Positions 1 through 8,747 of a stretch of 12,683 nt of DNA are shown piece after piece. A program made the position numbers and the translations under genes. Numbering within the stretch: position 1 is the first letter of the stretch; each line of letters opens with the position of its first letter. Origin of the DNA: Oscillospiraceae bacterium (lineage in GTDB: Bacteria; Bacillota; Clostridia; Oscillospirales; Oscillospiraceae); the NCBI GenBank assembly GCA_904501855.1, contig CAJGCI010000043.1:1-12683 (forward strand), written 5' to 3'. The notes beneath the pieces are model-generated. The model was given only the letters and a program-made list of their open reading frames with translations. It ran no database searches and was not told where the DNA came from.

Positions 1-125
1 AAAGGATGGCATTTGGAGCAAATCTCAATGGTGATGTCCTTCTTGGTAGAGCCGGTGTGATAAACAGCACCGCAAGCGCAGCGAATCGTAGTCTGCTCGT
101 AATTCGGATGAATTCCCTGTTTCAT
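1..125 (-). CDS. rpmE: 50S ribosomal protein L31 (5' part, runs off the left edge)
   Basis: The minus strand from 125 down encodes a protein starting MKQGIHPNYEQTTIRCACGA, the typical N-terminus of bacterial L31, a small protein of the large ribosomal subunit near the central protuberance. Forty-one complete codons are visible before the window edge; the family is usually about 65-90 residues, so the C-terminal part is missing. Cys16, Cys18, Cys36 and Cys39 form the CxC...CxxC zinc site, making this the zinc-binding (C+) form rather than the zinc-free paralogue made under zinc starvation. The start is set by AAGGAG at 135-140, nine bases upstream. It lies downstream of addA on the same strand, with its own promoter and leader between. 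Identification is very secure. Confidence 0.97.
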   Translation of the reverse strand, partial: MKQGIHPNYEQTTIRCACGAVYHTGSTKKDITIEICSKCHP

Positions 126-134
126 AATAGTAAT

Positions 135-140
135 CTCCTT
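135..140 (-). promoter_or_regulatory. Ribosome binding site of rpmE
   Basis: AAGGAG on the minus strand, nine bases before the ATG at 125. An in-frame ATG six codons further upstream (ending at 143) sits in front of this Shine-Dalgarno sequence, so it is not the likely start. Confidence 0.85.
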
Positions 141-148
141 CATAGGCT

Positions 149-181
149 ACCTTGATGTGCAGTGACTGCTGGATACAAGGT
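149..181 (-). promoter_or_regulatory. Stem-loop in the rpmE 5' leader, candidate ribosomal-protein leader
   Basis: In the rpmE transcript, ACCTTG pairs with CAAGGT (6 bp, 176-181 with 149-154). Between them lies a second small hairpin, GCAG-TCA-CTGC (159-169), giving a two-tier stem with an internal loop. The outer stem ends eight bases before the Shine-Dalgarno sequence, so protein binding or folding could affect translation initiation. Structured leaders upstream of L31 genes have been described in Firmicutes and used to infer autoregulation. Whether this stem matches that class is inference. Confidence 0.45.
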
Positions 182-190
182 GCAGAGGAT

Positions 191-219
191 ATATTACCAT
201 ATGTGATTGGGGTCTGCAA
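191..219 (-). promoter_or_regulatory. Sigma-A type promoter of rpmE
   Basis: On the minus strand, TTGCAG (214-219) is followed after exactly 17 bp by TAATAT (191-196). Transcription would start near 184, giving a leader of about 60 bases that contains the stem-loop at 149-181. I see no terminator between the addA stop (258) and this promoter, so readthrough from addBA may also reach rpmE. Confidence 0.65.
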
Positions 220-257
220 CAACTTTTTTCGCTGTTTTTTCGTAAATTTTCCCTGTT

Positions 258-3200
258 TCAGGCCTCATTCAGGGAAACTTCCACCGCCTGTCCCACATCC
301 AGGAAGCAAAGGACCGCCTGTGACACCGGTTTTCCGATCATTTCTCTGAGGGCGATGGCATATGCCTTCATCTGCGGGCGGTATCGTTCCACGTGCTCCT
401 CCAGGGAATCTTCACCGATCCGGTCCGTCTTATAATCAACCAGGATCACTTTCCCGTCTTCCTCAAACCAGCCGTCGATGGCTCCCTGAAGAAGGATCGT
501 TTCTTCGGTTCCTTCATCCGGGAGCAGTTCTTCGGAGGGAACCAAAACCGAAAAGGTGTATTCCCGGTGAAGCCGGTCTGCATTGTTTTTGATCCGTGTC
601 CCCATCGGTGTCTGGAGGAACCGCAGGATGGATGCAGTGTTTACCAGCTTCTTTTCCTCTTCGCTGATCAGGCCCTGTTCCTGTATGTGGTCCATCTGCT
701 CCCGGACTTCCGCTTCCGTTTCGGCCTTATTAAGATTCAGATGCTGCAGGACAAGATGGGTCAGCGTTCCCTTTCGGGTGCTACCCTTCTCCTTTCTGCG
801 CAGATAATCATGAAACGACTCAAAGTCCGAGCGGTTTTGTGCAATGAGTCTTTTTTCTTCCGGCTGCGGTTCCGGTTCCGGACCGGCCAGCCGTCGCTTT
901 AATTCCGTGGCGGTGATCTTGCTCGGGATCTTCGTATCCTGGGTATGAGGATACTGATAGTTCAGGTTGTTATGAAGTGCCGCGACCCAATTTTCATCGA
1001 TCTCAACATCCTCCAGTTGCCGTTCTTTTTCTCCCTCATCGTCCGGAACTCCGATTTCGTGAAGGATCTGCCATCGGAAATGCTCTCCTTCGTCAGCGAG
1101 ACAGGTATACAGCATCCACTGCAGCCGCGATGAGGCTTTTTCGATCAGTTCCGGATTCATTGGCCGGCGGGCAAACGCTCTCTTCTCTTCGACTGTTTTT
1201 TCCGCGTTGTTCATGGAACCCGTGACAAAAAGCCGTTCCTTCGCTCGGGTAAGTGCCACATACAGGAGCCGCATCTCCTCTGAGATGGTTTCCTGTTCCA
1301 GGCGGTTTCGTATGGCGATACGCGCCATCGTCGGGTACGCGACCCGCTGCTCCTTGTCCACCACTTTCGGACCCAAACCGAGTTTTGGATGGACCAGGAC
1401 TTGTTCCCGGGAGTCGCTCTTATTAAACTGTCGCCCGGTATCACTGAGGATCACCACCGGATATTCCAGTCCTTTTGATTTGTGAATGGAGGTGATCTGC
1501 ACGGCCGATCCTTCCAGCGCAGTGCCGGTGGGGACCGTGCCGCGCTCTTCCTGATTTTTCAGCCACAGAATAAATCGGTGGACTCCGTGGTATCCTGTTT
1601 CTTCAAATTTTCTGGTGTAATCAAGCAGGATCAGAAGATTTTCTCTTCGTGACTCTCCACCGATCATGGCGCCGTAGGTTGCAATGGCATTCAGGTCATC
1701 GTAGATCATCCAGAGAAGAGTGCTCAGCCCGATATCCGGTGCCAGCAACCGATACTTTTCCAGTAGTGCCAGAAATCTTCTGCAGGCCGGGATCTCCCCG
1801 GATGCTTGGACCACGGCCTCATAACATCCTTCTCCCTCATCCTGCTGACTGCGCAGATACGTCAGTTCATCTGGAGTCACGCCGAACAGAGGTGAGTTGA
1901 GCACTGCAATCAGCGGAATGTCCTGATGAGGATTATCGATCACTTTCAGCAGTGACAGGATTGTTGAGATCTCCATCGTGCGGAAAAACGACCCTCCGCC
2001 TCCGGCGTTGGCTGGGATCCCATTCTCCTCCAGCACTTCCTGATAGGTCTTTCCTATTGCATTGGCAGATCGCAGAAGGATCGCAATGTCGCCAAACTCC
2101 AGTGGACGGGAATCGTTCTCCACTTTGGTTCCGCCGCTCATCATACTGCGAATCAGCTCCGCCACTGCCTGTGCTTCACGGCGCACCTTGTCCGGTGCGT
2201 CATCCTCTTCCATGTCTCCGTTATCCAGCACGATCAGTTCCGGCAGAGGAGCATCTCCTTCGAAATAGTCTGCGCCGAAATGCAGCGCGGCGTCCTCATC
2301 ATACAGGATCTCTCCCACTGCCGGGGACATGCAGGTGCGGAACGTCTGATTGACTGCGCCGATGATCTCCTTGCGGGAACGGAAATTCTCCTGCAGAAGG
2401 ATCCGTTTCGGCTCCTTCTCTGCTGCCGATTCGTATGGAACATATTCATGATATTTTCGCAGGAAGATCTGCGGATCTGCCAGTCGGAAACGATAGATCG
2501 ACTGTTTGACGTCTCCCACCATGAACAGATTGTTCCCGTCTCTTGAAACGGCATTAAAAATATGTTCCTGGACTTCGCTGACATCCTGATACTCGTCGAT
2601 CATGATCTCGCGATAGCGTTCTGTCAATGCCTCCGCCACCGGGGACGGAGCCCCGTTTTCGTCTTCCAGAAGCTTTACGGCGTAATGCTCCAGATCGGAA
2701 AAATCCAAAACGGAGGCCCGATGTTTTGCGTTCTGATATTCTTCGGAAAAATCCAGGACAAGATCCATCAGAGCACACATGGCCGGAGCCATGCAGCGGA
2801 TCTCTTCCGTCAGTTGATGTCCGTCCCGCAAAAATGGTTCCGTGATCTTCTGCAGCTTTCCTCTGCATGTGGTACGAAGTTCTTTGACGCGGTCCATGAA
2901 ATCGCAGCTGATGTTCTTTCCCACGGTCATCCGCTGCACTTCGATCTCCGCGGTTTCCGCCGCTGCCTGCCATCCGGATCTCGTTCCACGCTGGAACTCC
3001 TTCAGTTTATCGCGCAGATCTTCCAGCGGAGGTCCGCATTTGGTATACGCCTCTCCATAGTCTCTCGCCATCTCCTGCAATGTCTCGTCCCACAATGTGA
3101 CCCAGGCACCGGCAAATTCTTCTGCCTGACGGAGCAGTTCCTGACCCCAGATGGTTTCCCCGGGATCCTTTCCGGAAGCAGTAAGATACTGTTCTTTCTG

Positions 3201-3791
3201 TTCCTGTGCCCAGGCGGCGGGATCGGCATGGCACTGCATCTTCTCATAAACATCCATGGCAAGCTCCACCAGGCGGGCATCGTCCCGTCCGGTCCCCACG
3301 GTGTTTACCAGTTCTTCAAACCCTTCATACTCTTCTATTTTTTCGTACCGGCTTTCCATGATCCGTTCCATGGCAGACTGTTTCATCATGGCTGCCCGGT
3401 CTTCATCCAGGACCCGGAAATCGGGAGCGATGCCCAGTGCATGGCTGTGTTCCCGGAGGATGTTCTGGCAGAAGCTGTGGATCGTTCCGATGGATGCCTG
3501 CGGACAGAGAAGATGCTGCTCTTTCAGACGGCGTTCGCCGGGATGTTCCCGCATGATCTCCTGTATAGCATGTCCGATCCGGCTCTTCAGCTCGGTTGCT
3601 GCGGCTTTGGTAAAGGTAATGATCAGAAATTCCTGAATGGAAGCCGGCTCTGCCGGATCAAGGATCGCAGACAGGACGCGCTCCGTCACCACACGGGTCT
3701 TTCCGCTGCCCGCCGCTGCGGAAACCAGCACGGAACTTCCCCGCAGTTCAATGGCTTTTTGCTGCGCAGCAGTAGGTTCAAATCTGCTCAT
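258..3791 (-). CDS. addA: ATP-dependent helicase/nuclease subunit A (AddA)
   Basis: AddA is the motor and 3'-strand nuclease subunit of the AddAB complex, which resects double-strand DNA ends and loads recombinase until it meets Chi. The 1177-residue protein has the UvrD/Rep-type superfamily 1 order: Walker A SAAAGSGKT (Lys31), the DEYQD Walker B box (Asp399-Glu400), GDVKQ (426-430), an NFRSRKE motif, HKSKGLEYP (His770-Gly774) and LTRAKERL (Arg849). The C-terminal RecB-family nuclease shows GTLTH (His1012), Asp1106 in AIDGW and VDYKTD (Asp1119, Lys1121), so both activities look intact. Length is slightly below the 1232 residues of Bacillus subtilis AddA. The start overlaps the end of addB by 14 bp (3778-3791), and AAAGGAGG lies 12 bases upstream inside addB, so the two are co-translated. 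Confidence is very high. Confidence 0.97.
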   Translation of the reverse strand: MSRFEPTAAQQKAIELRGSSVLVSAAAGSGKTRVVTERVLSAILDPAEPASIQEFLIITFTKAAATELKSRIGHAIQEIMREHPGERRLKEQHLLCPQASIGTIHSFCQNILREHSHALGIAPDFRVLDEDRAAMMKQSAMERIMESRYEKIEEYEGFEELVNTVGTGRDDARLVELAMDVYEKMQCHADPAAWAQEQKEQYLTASGKDPGETIWGQELLRQAEEFAGAWVTLWDETLQEMARDYGEAYTKCGPPLEDLRDKLKEFQRGTRSGWQAAAETAEIEVQRMTVGKNISCDFMDRVKELRTTCRGKLQKITEPFLRDGHQLTEEIRCMAPAMCALMDLVLDFSEEYQNAKHRASVLDFSDLEHYAVKLLEDENGAPSPVAEALTERYREIMIDEYQDVSEVQEHIFNAVSRDGNNLFMVGDVKQSIYRFRLADPQIFLRKYHEYVPYESAAEKEPKRILLQENFRSRKEIIGAVNQTFRTCMSPAVGEILYDEDAALHFGADYFEGDAPLPELIVLDNGDMEEDDAPDKVRREAQAVAELIRSMMSGGTKVENDSRPLEFGDIAILLRSANAIGKTYQEVLEENGIPANAGGGGSFFRTMEISTILSLLKVIDNPHQDIPLIAVLNSPLFGVTPDELTYLRSQQDEGEGCYEAVVQASGEIPACRRFLALLEKYRLLAPDIGLSTLLWMIYDDLNAIATYGAMIGGESRRENLLILLDYTRKFEETGYHGVHRFILWLKNQEERGTVPTGTALEGSAVQITSIHKSKGLEYPVVILSDTGRQFNKSDSREQVLVHPKLGLGPKVVDKEQRVAYPTMARIAIRNRLEQETISEEMRLLYVALTRAKERLFVTGSMNNAEKTVEEKRAFARRPMNPELIEKASSRLQWMLYTCLADEGEHFRWQILHEIGVPDDEGEKERQLEDVEIDENWVAALHNNLNYQYPHTQDTKIPSKITATELKRRLAGPEPEPQPEEKRLIAQNRSDFESFHDYLRRKEKGSTRKGTLTHLVLQHLNLNKAETEAEVREQMDHIQEQGLISEEEKKLVNTASILRFLQTPMGTRIKNNADRLHREYTFSVLVPSEELLPDEGTEETILLQGAIDGWFEEDGKVILVDYKTDRIGEDSLEEHVERYRPQMKAYAIALREMIGKPVSQAVLCFLDVGQAVEVSLNEA

Positions 3792-6700
3792 GCCGGTCTT
3801 CCGCCTCCTTTCGGATCCGATTCCAGATCTCCTGGTCGTCGAATTTTTTCATATATCGCACGGAATCCTTCTGGTTTCCGTTCTCAAAATGACAGGCTTC
3901 CCGATAGGCACAGTAGTTGCAGCCGTTATTGGTCGCGCTGCGGTACCACGGCTGTGCGTCGATATTGCCTTCCCGGATCTTCTTCGTCAGTTCCGTCAGT
4001 GTCGTTTCTACGTGCTGCATCAGAAGGTCAAACTGCTGGATATCGGCGATCGATCCTTTCAGCACACCGTCCTTGCCGGCAGACACGGGGACGAAGCGTT
4101 TCGGCATGCCCCGTTCCATGGCGTCCAGAACATCCTCGTCATTGAGCACCAATCCGCTTCTCTTCAGTTCTTTGGTTCTCTCTTTTTCCGTTTTTTCGGC
4201 GTCGGAAGGCCCGTCCATGGACAGCATGCTGTCCCGCGCCGGAACATACAGCACTCCGGCGGGTTCCGTTTCTTTCCCGTATTTGTTCTTCCCATATTTC
4301 CACAGCACATTCAGGTAGAGGAGCATCTGCAGGTTGCGGCCGAACCACACTTCGGAAAGGTCAAATTTCTTCTTTCCGGTCTTGTAATCCACAACCCGGA
4401 GATACAGTTTTCCATCATGTTCCCAGCCATCGATACGGTCTGCAATGCCGGTAAGCTGCAGTAATGCTTCCGGATCTCCCAGCTGCATTGCCGGAAAATC
4501 CCGGTCCTCGCTGAAATTCAGCTCGAACTCCATGGGGACGAATTCCGACACCCGAAGTTCCTCCGCCGTATTTCCAACGATTTGATGAACATTTTCCCGG
4601 AGGCGTCCGAACAGATAGCGAAACCGTTTGCTCTGGCCCTCCAGGCCGTCCATCTCCTCGTTCACATACTGTTCCACCACCAGATCGGTGATCTCGTGGA
4701 TCCGGTCTTCCTTGACGGTCTGGAATCCGCCCTCTTCCGAGATCTGTTTTGCCACATGCTCCAGCACATAATGCATAAAGGTTCCGATCTCCGCCGGCGT
4801 GATTCCGGAGGCCTGCCGTTCCTCCGCTTTCATGCCATACTGCATGAAATAGGAAAACGGGCATCCGGCCATGGTGTCGATTCGGGAGGGCGACAGCCGG
4901 AGTGTTTTCCCGTAAAGACGGGAAACGGCCTCCTCTGTGAGCGACCCCCGCGTAAAATGTGCGGCTTTCTGGAGTTTTTCATATTGTTCCGGCGCTTCCT
5001 TCTGAAGCCGGACTTTTGCCGCCGCCGCCCCGGGTCTGGGATCGTGGAACGCTTCTGCCGCCATCTCCGCAGCAGGACGCGCCGCATTGCTTCGCAGAAG
5101 ATCGATGTCCACCGGGCGGATCTCTCCGCCGAAGATCTCCCGGGCGCGCCGCATGACCACGGACGGCTCCTGCACCTCTCCCCCGCGTGTCCTGCTGAAG
5201 CAAAGCAGCATTTTCTCCTGGGGCAGAGTAAAGGTGTTGTAGATCGTATAATACTCTTTCCAGAGCCAGAGATCGGACCATCGTCCCATGGTCAGGTCGA
5301 TGCTGCGAAGGAACTGCTTTTCCTCCTCGGTAAAGACCCCAACTTCGCCGGAAAACCGGGGAAGTTGGTCTTCCGAGGCACCCAGCACAATGAGAAACCG
5401 GATGTTTCGTCTCCGCATCCGTTCAAAATCTCCCGCGGATACGCTGTCCAGAGAAACGGGGATTGTCCCGATATCATACTGGGAAAGCATCTGAAGGAGG
5501 AGTTTTCCATAGGTCTCCACATCAGCAGAGACCTCTCCCATCACGGCATTCATCTGCTCCAGCGCGGAGAGAAGGATCTCCCAGATCTGCTCATATTCTT
5601 CTGCTTCGGTCTTCTGGTCTTCCTCCCACAGTTTCTGCGCGCGGGAACGGAGCACCTGCGGAAGCTGGCTGTTTTCAAGAAACTCCACCAGATTTTCCGT
5701 GTGTCCGTTGACCGTATGCGTATTGACACTGGCATCATAGAATCGCTTCAGGGGTACAATGATCTTCTTTCGAAGCATCTGTATGGTGCTGAGGGTCTGT
5801 CTGGACCGATCCGTCCAGTCGCAGCCGTATCCGCCTGGATGACGGTTCCACGGTTCATCAAACAGCCACTCCCGTCCTCTCATATTCCATGTGATCGTAT
5901 AGTTTTCTAGCAGATCCCCTTCTTCCGGGGACAGCCCGGTAAGACCGGTGCGGACATACTCCAGGATCTCTTCCGTATCCCAGCCGCCAGCTATGTTTTC
6001 ATATACGCTGCGAAGAAGGGACGGCAGCGACTTCGCCAGAAGATCCGATCTTCGGGTCAGATACAGCGGAACATCATAGTGGCGGAACATGCACTCCAGC
6101 ATGGTGTCATACTCTTCAAACCCGCGGACTGCGATGGCAATATCTCTCCATCTGCAGCCGGTCTCCCGGACCAGCTGCAGACATTTTGCGGCAGCAAACT
6201 CACACTCTTCCTCCGGTGTTGCCGCGCTGTACAATGCCACCACGTCCCGGCCTTCTTGCCGATCCCAGGTCGTATCTTCATATGAAAACAGATGCTCATT
6301 GTAAAACGCCAGCGCGGGGTTCTTCTGTTCCTGAATAGAAAAGGAAATTTCCTCTGTTTCGATCCCGCAGTCTTCTGCGATCCGCTCCAGCTGCCTTTTT
6401 GTGATCTTTGCCATCTCAAAGATCTCCTGATCCGAGTCTTCCATATTCAGGCATACCGTCACTTCCGCTCCTACACGAAGCATCGTTTCAATCACATTCA
6501 GCTCCTGCTGGCTGAAATCCGAAAAGCCGTCGACATAGACGGTGCTGTGTTCCGAAATGAATTCGTTGGGAATGCTCTCGGCAAACACATTCAGAAGATC
6601 AGAAGGATCCGAGTGCCCGTTTGCCACCACCGATTCATACGCTTCCTGAATCAGCGCAAGATCCTCCAGCTTATCTCGGAGCAGGCCGCTGCAGCTCTCC

Positions 6701-7119
6701 GCGGTTTTTGTCAGCATGTCTGCTGTGATACAGGATGTTTTCAGTTCCTGCATCTCCTGGAGCAGGATCTTCTGGTTCTCCGGTCTTCTCCGGGTATTTC
6801 CGTAAACAGCCAGTTTCGTCCCGATGGATTCAATGGCGAGATTCATGCAGAGAAGCCGCCCGCCATTATCCAGAAGAGGTGCGCAGTCGGGACGGTTCGA
6901 CAGCATCTGCATTGCCATACGGCTGAAGGATTTTGCGGCCGCGTGCATGGAGATATGGTTTCCGCAGACTTCGCAAAGCTCCCTCTCCGCCTCATAGGTG
7001 AACTGATCCGGCACGATGAGCAGAATGTCGGTTTCTCCTTCTTCTGCCGCCTGACGGATCTGTCCCAGTATTTCACGTGTCTTGCCGGTTCCGGCAACGC
7101 CCGTGTACAATCTCAGCAT
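3778..7119 (-). CDS. addB: ATP-dependent helicase/deoxyribonuclease subunit B (AddB)
   Basis: AddB is the partner of AddA: an inactivated helicase-like scaffold that recognises Chi and carries the second nuclease, which cuts the 5' strand. The 1113-residue protein begins MLRLYTGVAGTGKT with a nucleotide-binding loop (Lys13), as in clostridial AddB. The nuclease domain has GTFMH (His783), IADRID (Asp894, Asp897) and VDYKTGKK (Asp911, Lys913). Four cysteines match the Fe-S cluster that pins this domain together: Cys753 in AGCPFSYF and Cys1067, Cys1070 and Cys1076 in CNYCAYREAC, the same C...C-x2-C-x5-C pattern as B. subtilis AddB. The start has GTGAGG about ten bases upstream. It is the first gene of the addBA unit, and its stop lies inside addA. 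Nothing looks broken. Confidence 0.97.
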   Translation of the reverse strand: MLRLYTGVAGTGKTREILGQIRQAAEEGETDILLIVPDQFTYEAERELCEVCGNHISMHAAAKSFSRMAMQMLSNRPDCAPLLDNGGRLLCMNLAIESIGTKLAVYGNTRRRPENQKILLQEMQELKTSCITADMLTKTAESCSGLLRDKLEDLALIQEAYESVVANGHSDPSDLLNVFAESIPNEFISEHSTVYVDGFSDFSQQELNVIETMLRVGAEVTVCLNMEDSDQEIFEMAKITKRQLERIAEDCGIETEEISFSIQEQKNPALAFYNEHLFSYEDTTWDRQEGRDVVALYSAATPEEECEFAAAKCLQLVRETGCRWRDIAIAVRGFEEYDTMLECMFRHYDVPLYLTRRSDLLAKSLPSLLRSVYENIAGGWDTEEILEYVRTGLTGLSPEEGDLLENYTITWNMRGREWLFDEPWNRHPGGYGCDWTDRSRQTLSTIQMLRKKIIVPLKRFYDASVNTHTVNGHTENLVEFLENSQLPQVLRSRAQKLWEEDQKTEAEEYEQIWEILLSALEQMNAVMGEVSADVETYGKLLLQMLSQYDIGTIPVSLDSVSAGDFERMRRRNIRFLIVLGASEDQLPRFSGEVGVFTEEEKQFLRSIDLTMGRWSDLWLWKEYYTIYNTFTLPQEKMLLCFSRTRGGEVQEPSVVMRRAREIFGGEIRPVDIDLLRSNAARPAAEMAAEAFHDPRPGAAAAKVRLQKEAPEQYEKLQKAAHFTRGSLTEEAVSRLYGKTLRLSPSRIDTMAGCPFSYFMQYGMKAEERQASGITPAEIGTFMHYVLEHVAKQISEEGGFQTVKEDRIHEITDLVVEQYVNEEMDGLEGQSKRFRYLFGRLRENVHQIVGNTAEELRVSEFVPMEFELNFSEDRDFPAMQLGDPEALLQLTGIADRIDGWEHDGKLYLRVVDYKTGKKKFDLSEVWFGRNLQMLLYLNVLWKYGKNKYGKETEPAGVLYVPARDSMLSMDGPSDAEKTEKERTKELKRSGLVLNDEDVLDAMERGMPKRFVPVSAGKDGVLKGSIADIQQFDLLMQHVETTLTELTKKIREGNIDAQPWYRSATNNGCNYCAYREACHFENGNQKDSVRYMKKFDDQEIWNRIRKEAEDRHEQI
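3804..3811 (-). promoter_or_regulatory. Strong ribosome binding site of addA inside the end of addB
   Basis: AAAGGAGG on the minus strand, 12 bases before the addA ATG and within the last codons of addB. It fixes the addA start in the overlap and should give addA good independent initiation despite the long spacer. Confidence 0.75.
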
Positions 7120-7189
7120 TCTCTATATACCTCACTTACAGTGGAGTCATTCGTTTGTATGCGTTCGACTTTCCAGTCTTTCTTTTAAT

Positions 7190-7218
7190 ATTGTACGGAA
7201 CCATTTCCAAAAAGAAAA
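7190..7218 (-). promoter_or_regulatory. Weak candidate promoter of addBA
   Basis: Transcription of addBA must start between the hairpin after gltA (ending at 7280) and the ATG at 7119. The best AT-rich element on the minus strand is TACAAT (7190-7195), followed directly by ATTAAAAG. The sequence 17 bp upstream is TTTTCT, a poor -35. A short dyad, GGAA-N4-TTCC (7197-7208), lies next to the -10. The call rests mainly on position and one hexamer. The rest of the roughly 160-bp gap shows no gene. Confidence 0.3.
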
Positions 7219-7279
7219 GACCCTTTCCCCAATCTGTCACATTCTTTGCACAGGTTGGCATCGAGGCCTTAGCATATGC

Positions 7280-7313
7280 AGAATACCCGCTGCAGCGAAG
7301 CAGCGGGTATTCT
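7280..7313 (-). terminator. Hairpin terminator after gltA
   Basis: A perfect 14-bp inverted repeat (7280-7293 with 7300-7313, core AATACCCGCTGC/GCAGCGGGTATT) with a six-base loop starts six bases after the gltA stop codon. It separates gltA from addBA, which is read in the same direction. On the minus strand the stem is followed by GCATATGCTAAGG rather than a run of T, so it is not a textbook intrinsic terminator. It could act weakly, with a factor, or as an mRNA 3'-end stabiliser. Confidence 0.65.
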
Positions 7314-7319
7314 TGTCTG

Positions 7320-8684
7320 TTATCGGTTTTCGATGGGAATGTATGCCGTCTTTGCAGGGATGGACCGGTATGCGGGACGCATGATGCGTTTTCCGCTGAT
7401 CACCTCTTCCATGCGGTGGGCGCACCAGCCAGCGCTTCTTGCAATGGCAAACAGCGGGGTATACAGTTCCACAGGAATTCCGAGCATCTGGTACACCAGT
7501 CCGGAATACATATCCACATTGGCACACAGCGGAAAGTCCCGGTTCTTGCGTTCCATGATCACTTTCGTACCAATGCTCTCGATGTTTTCCATCAGCTCCA
7601 GATCTTCCAGGCGGCCCTTTTCCTCTGCCAGCTTCCGGGCATATTTTTTGATGATCACGGCACGGGGGTCCGACATGGTATAGACCGCGTGTCCCAGACC
7701 ATAGATCTTGCCGGACTTGTCGCCGCATTTCTTGTCCAGAATTCCCTCCAGATAAGCCCGGAGTTCTTTTTTGTCCTTGGTGTCCGTCATGTCCTCTTTG
7801 ACATGTGCGAACATCTCCATGACCTTGGCGTTTGCCCCGCCGTGGAGCGGTCCTTTCAGGGATCCCGCTGCCGCTGCGACGGCGCTGTAGGTGTCGGATC
7901 CGGTGGAGGAAACGCTGCGGCAGGTAAAGGTCGAGTTGTTGCCGCCGCCGTGATCGGCATGGATCATCAGCATCATGTCCAGGATCTTGGCTTCTTCTTC
8001 CGTATATTTCTTGTCCTTGCGGATCATCCGCAGGAAGTTTTCGGACAGAGACAGGTTCGGTTCCGGGTTGTGGATATACAGAGATTTTCCCCGGTGATAA
8101 TGCCGCATGACCTGATAGGCATTTGCCACGATGAGCGGCATTCTTGCCACCACTTCCATGGACTGCCGAAGCAGGTTGTCCGGAGAGGTATCATCCGGAT
8201 TTTCATCATAGGTATACAGCGCAAGAATCCCGCGGGAAAGCTGGTTCATAATGCTCTTGGAGGGCGCACGGAAAAGGACATCTTCATTGAATCCGAGGGG
8301 CAGTGATCTTGCTTCTGCCATCAGTTCTTTAAACCGATCGAACTGCTGCTGATTCGGCAGCTGTCCCAGCAGGAGCAGAAATACGACTTCCTCATATCCG
8401 AAAGTCTCCGATTTAATATGGGCATCCACAATATCAAACAGGTTGATTCCGCGGTAATACAGTCTGCCCGGCATGGGAACCCGCTGCCCGTCCAGGATGG
8501 AATAGCCCTGAACGCTGCCGACTCCGGTAATGCCGGCAAGCACGCCGGTACCATCGCTGTTTCGGAGGCCTCTTTTAATATCGGCAAGAGAAATGTTCTG
8601 GTCGATCTGATAACTGCTTATGATATGATCGTTCAGCTGATTCAGATCGTCTACCAGATGATTCCCTAATTTGATGTTGTCCAT
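7320..8684 (-). CDS. gltA: Citrate synthase (citrate/2-methylcitrate synthase family)
   Basis: This enzyme condenses oxaloacetate with acetyl-CoA to citrate, the entry step of the oxidative TCA arm. The 454-residue protein carries all family landmarks: LYYRGINLFDIV, HADHGGGNNSTF (His242, His245), GPLHGGAN (His281), GLGHAVYTMSDPR (His332) and NVDMYSGLVY (Asp391). His281, His332 and Asp391 match the catalytic triad His264/His305/Asp362 of E. coli GltA. The GHAVY form, with Ala after the catalytic His, resembles mitochondrial enzymes more than the GHRVY of E. coli. I start it at MDNIKLGN, because AGGAGA lies seven bases upstream and the promoter's predicted start point is near 8712; the in-frame ATG at 8768 lies upstream of that promoter. 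It is divergent from the hydratase and icd genes that carry out the next two steps. Activity with propionyl-CoA cannot be excluded. Confidence 0.95.
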   Translation of the reverse strand: MDNIKLGNHLVDDLNQLNDHIISSYQIDQNISLADIKRGLRNSDGTGVLAGITGVGSVQGYSILDGQRVPMPGRLYYRGINLFDIVDAHIKSETFGYEEVVFLLLLGQLPNQQQFDRFKELMAEARSLPLGFNEDVLFRAPSKSIMNQLSRGILALYTYDENPDDTSPDNLLRQSMEVVARMPLIVANAYQVMRHYHRGKSLYIHNPEPNLSLSENFLRMIRKDKKYTEEEAKILDMMLMIHADHGGGNNSTFTCRSVSSTGSDTYSAVAAAAGSLKGPLHGGANAKVMEMFAHVKEDMTDTKDKKELRAYLEGILDKKCGDKSGKIYGLGHAVYTMSDPRAVIIKKYARKLAEEKGRLEDLELMENIESIGTKVIMERKNRDFPLCANVDMYSGLVYQMLGIPVELYTPLFAIARSAGWCAHRMEEVISGKRIMRPAYRSIPAKTAYIPIENR

Positions 8685-8691
8685 AGTTGCT

Positions 8692-8697
8692 TCTCCT
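8692..8697 (-). promoter_or_regulatory. Ribosome binding site that fixes the gltA start
   Basis: AGGAGA on the minus strand, seven bases before the ATG at 8684. This, with the promoter at 8719-8747, decides against the 28-codon-longer reading frame starting at 8768. Confidence 0.85.
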
Positions 8698-8718
8698 ATC
8701 TTACAGAGGGTGTTTCCT

Positions 8719-8747
8719 ATCATAGTACCATTCTTCTCATTTTGCAA
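8719..8747 (-). promoter_or_regulatory. Promoter of gltA
   Basis: On the minus strand, TTGCAA (8742-8747) is followed after exactly 17 bp by TATGAT (8719-8724), a good sigma-A match. The start point would be near 8712, leaving a leader of about 28 bases with the Shine-Dalgarno sequence in it. The -35 hexamer is also one of the repeated TTGCAA palindromes, so a regulator bound there would block RNA polymerase directly. Confidence 0.65.

Noticed and set aside
126..143. In-frame ATG upstream of rpmE (reading MKEITI before MKQGIH)
   Set aside because: The Shine-Dalgarno sequence AAGGAG lies downstream of this ATG, and L31 proteins begin with MKxxIHP.
2562..4145. Open frame of 527 codons on the plus strand
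   Set aside because: It runs antisense across the addB/addA junction, has no recognisable domain, and is explained by codon bias of the two real genes.
7167..7178. Short dyad GACT-TTCC-AGTC upstream of addB
   Set aside because: Only four base pairs, easily due to chance; no placement that suggests a function.
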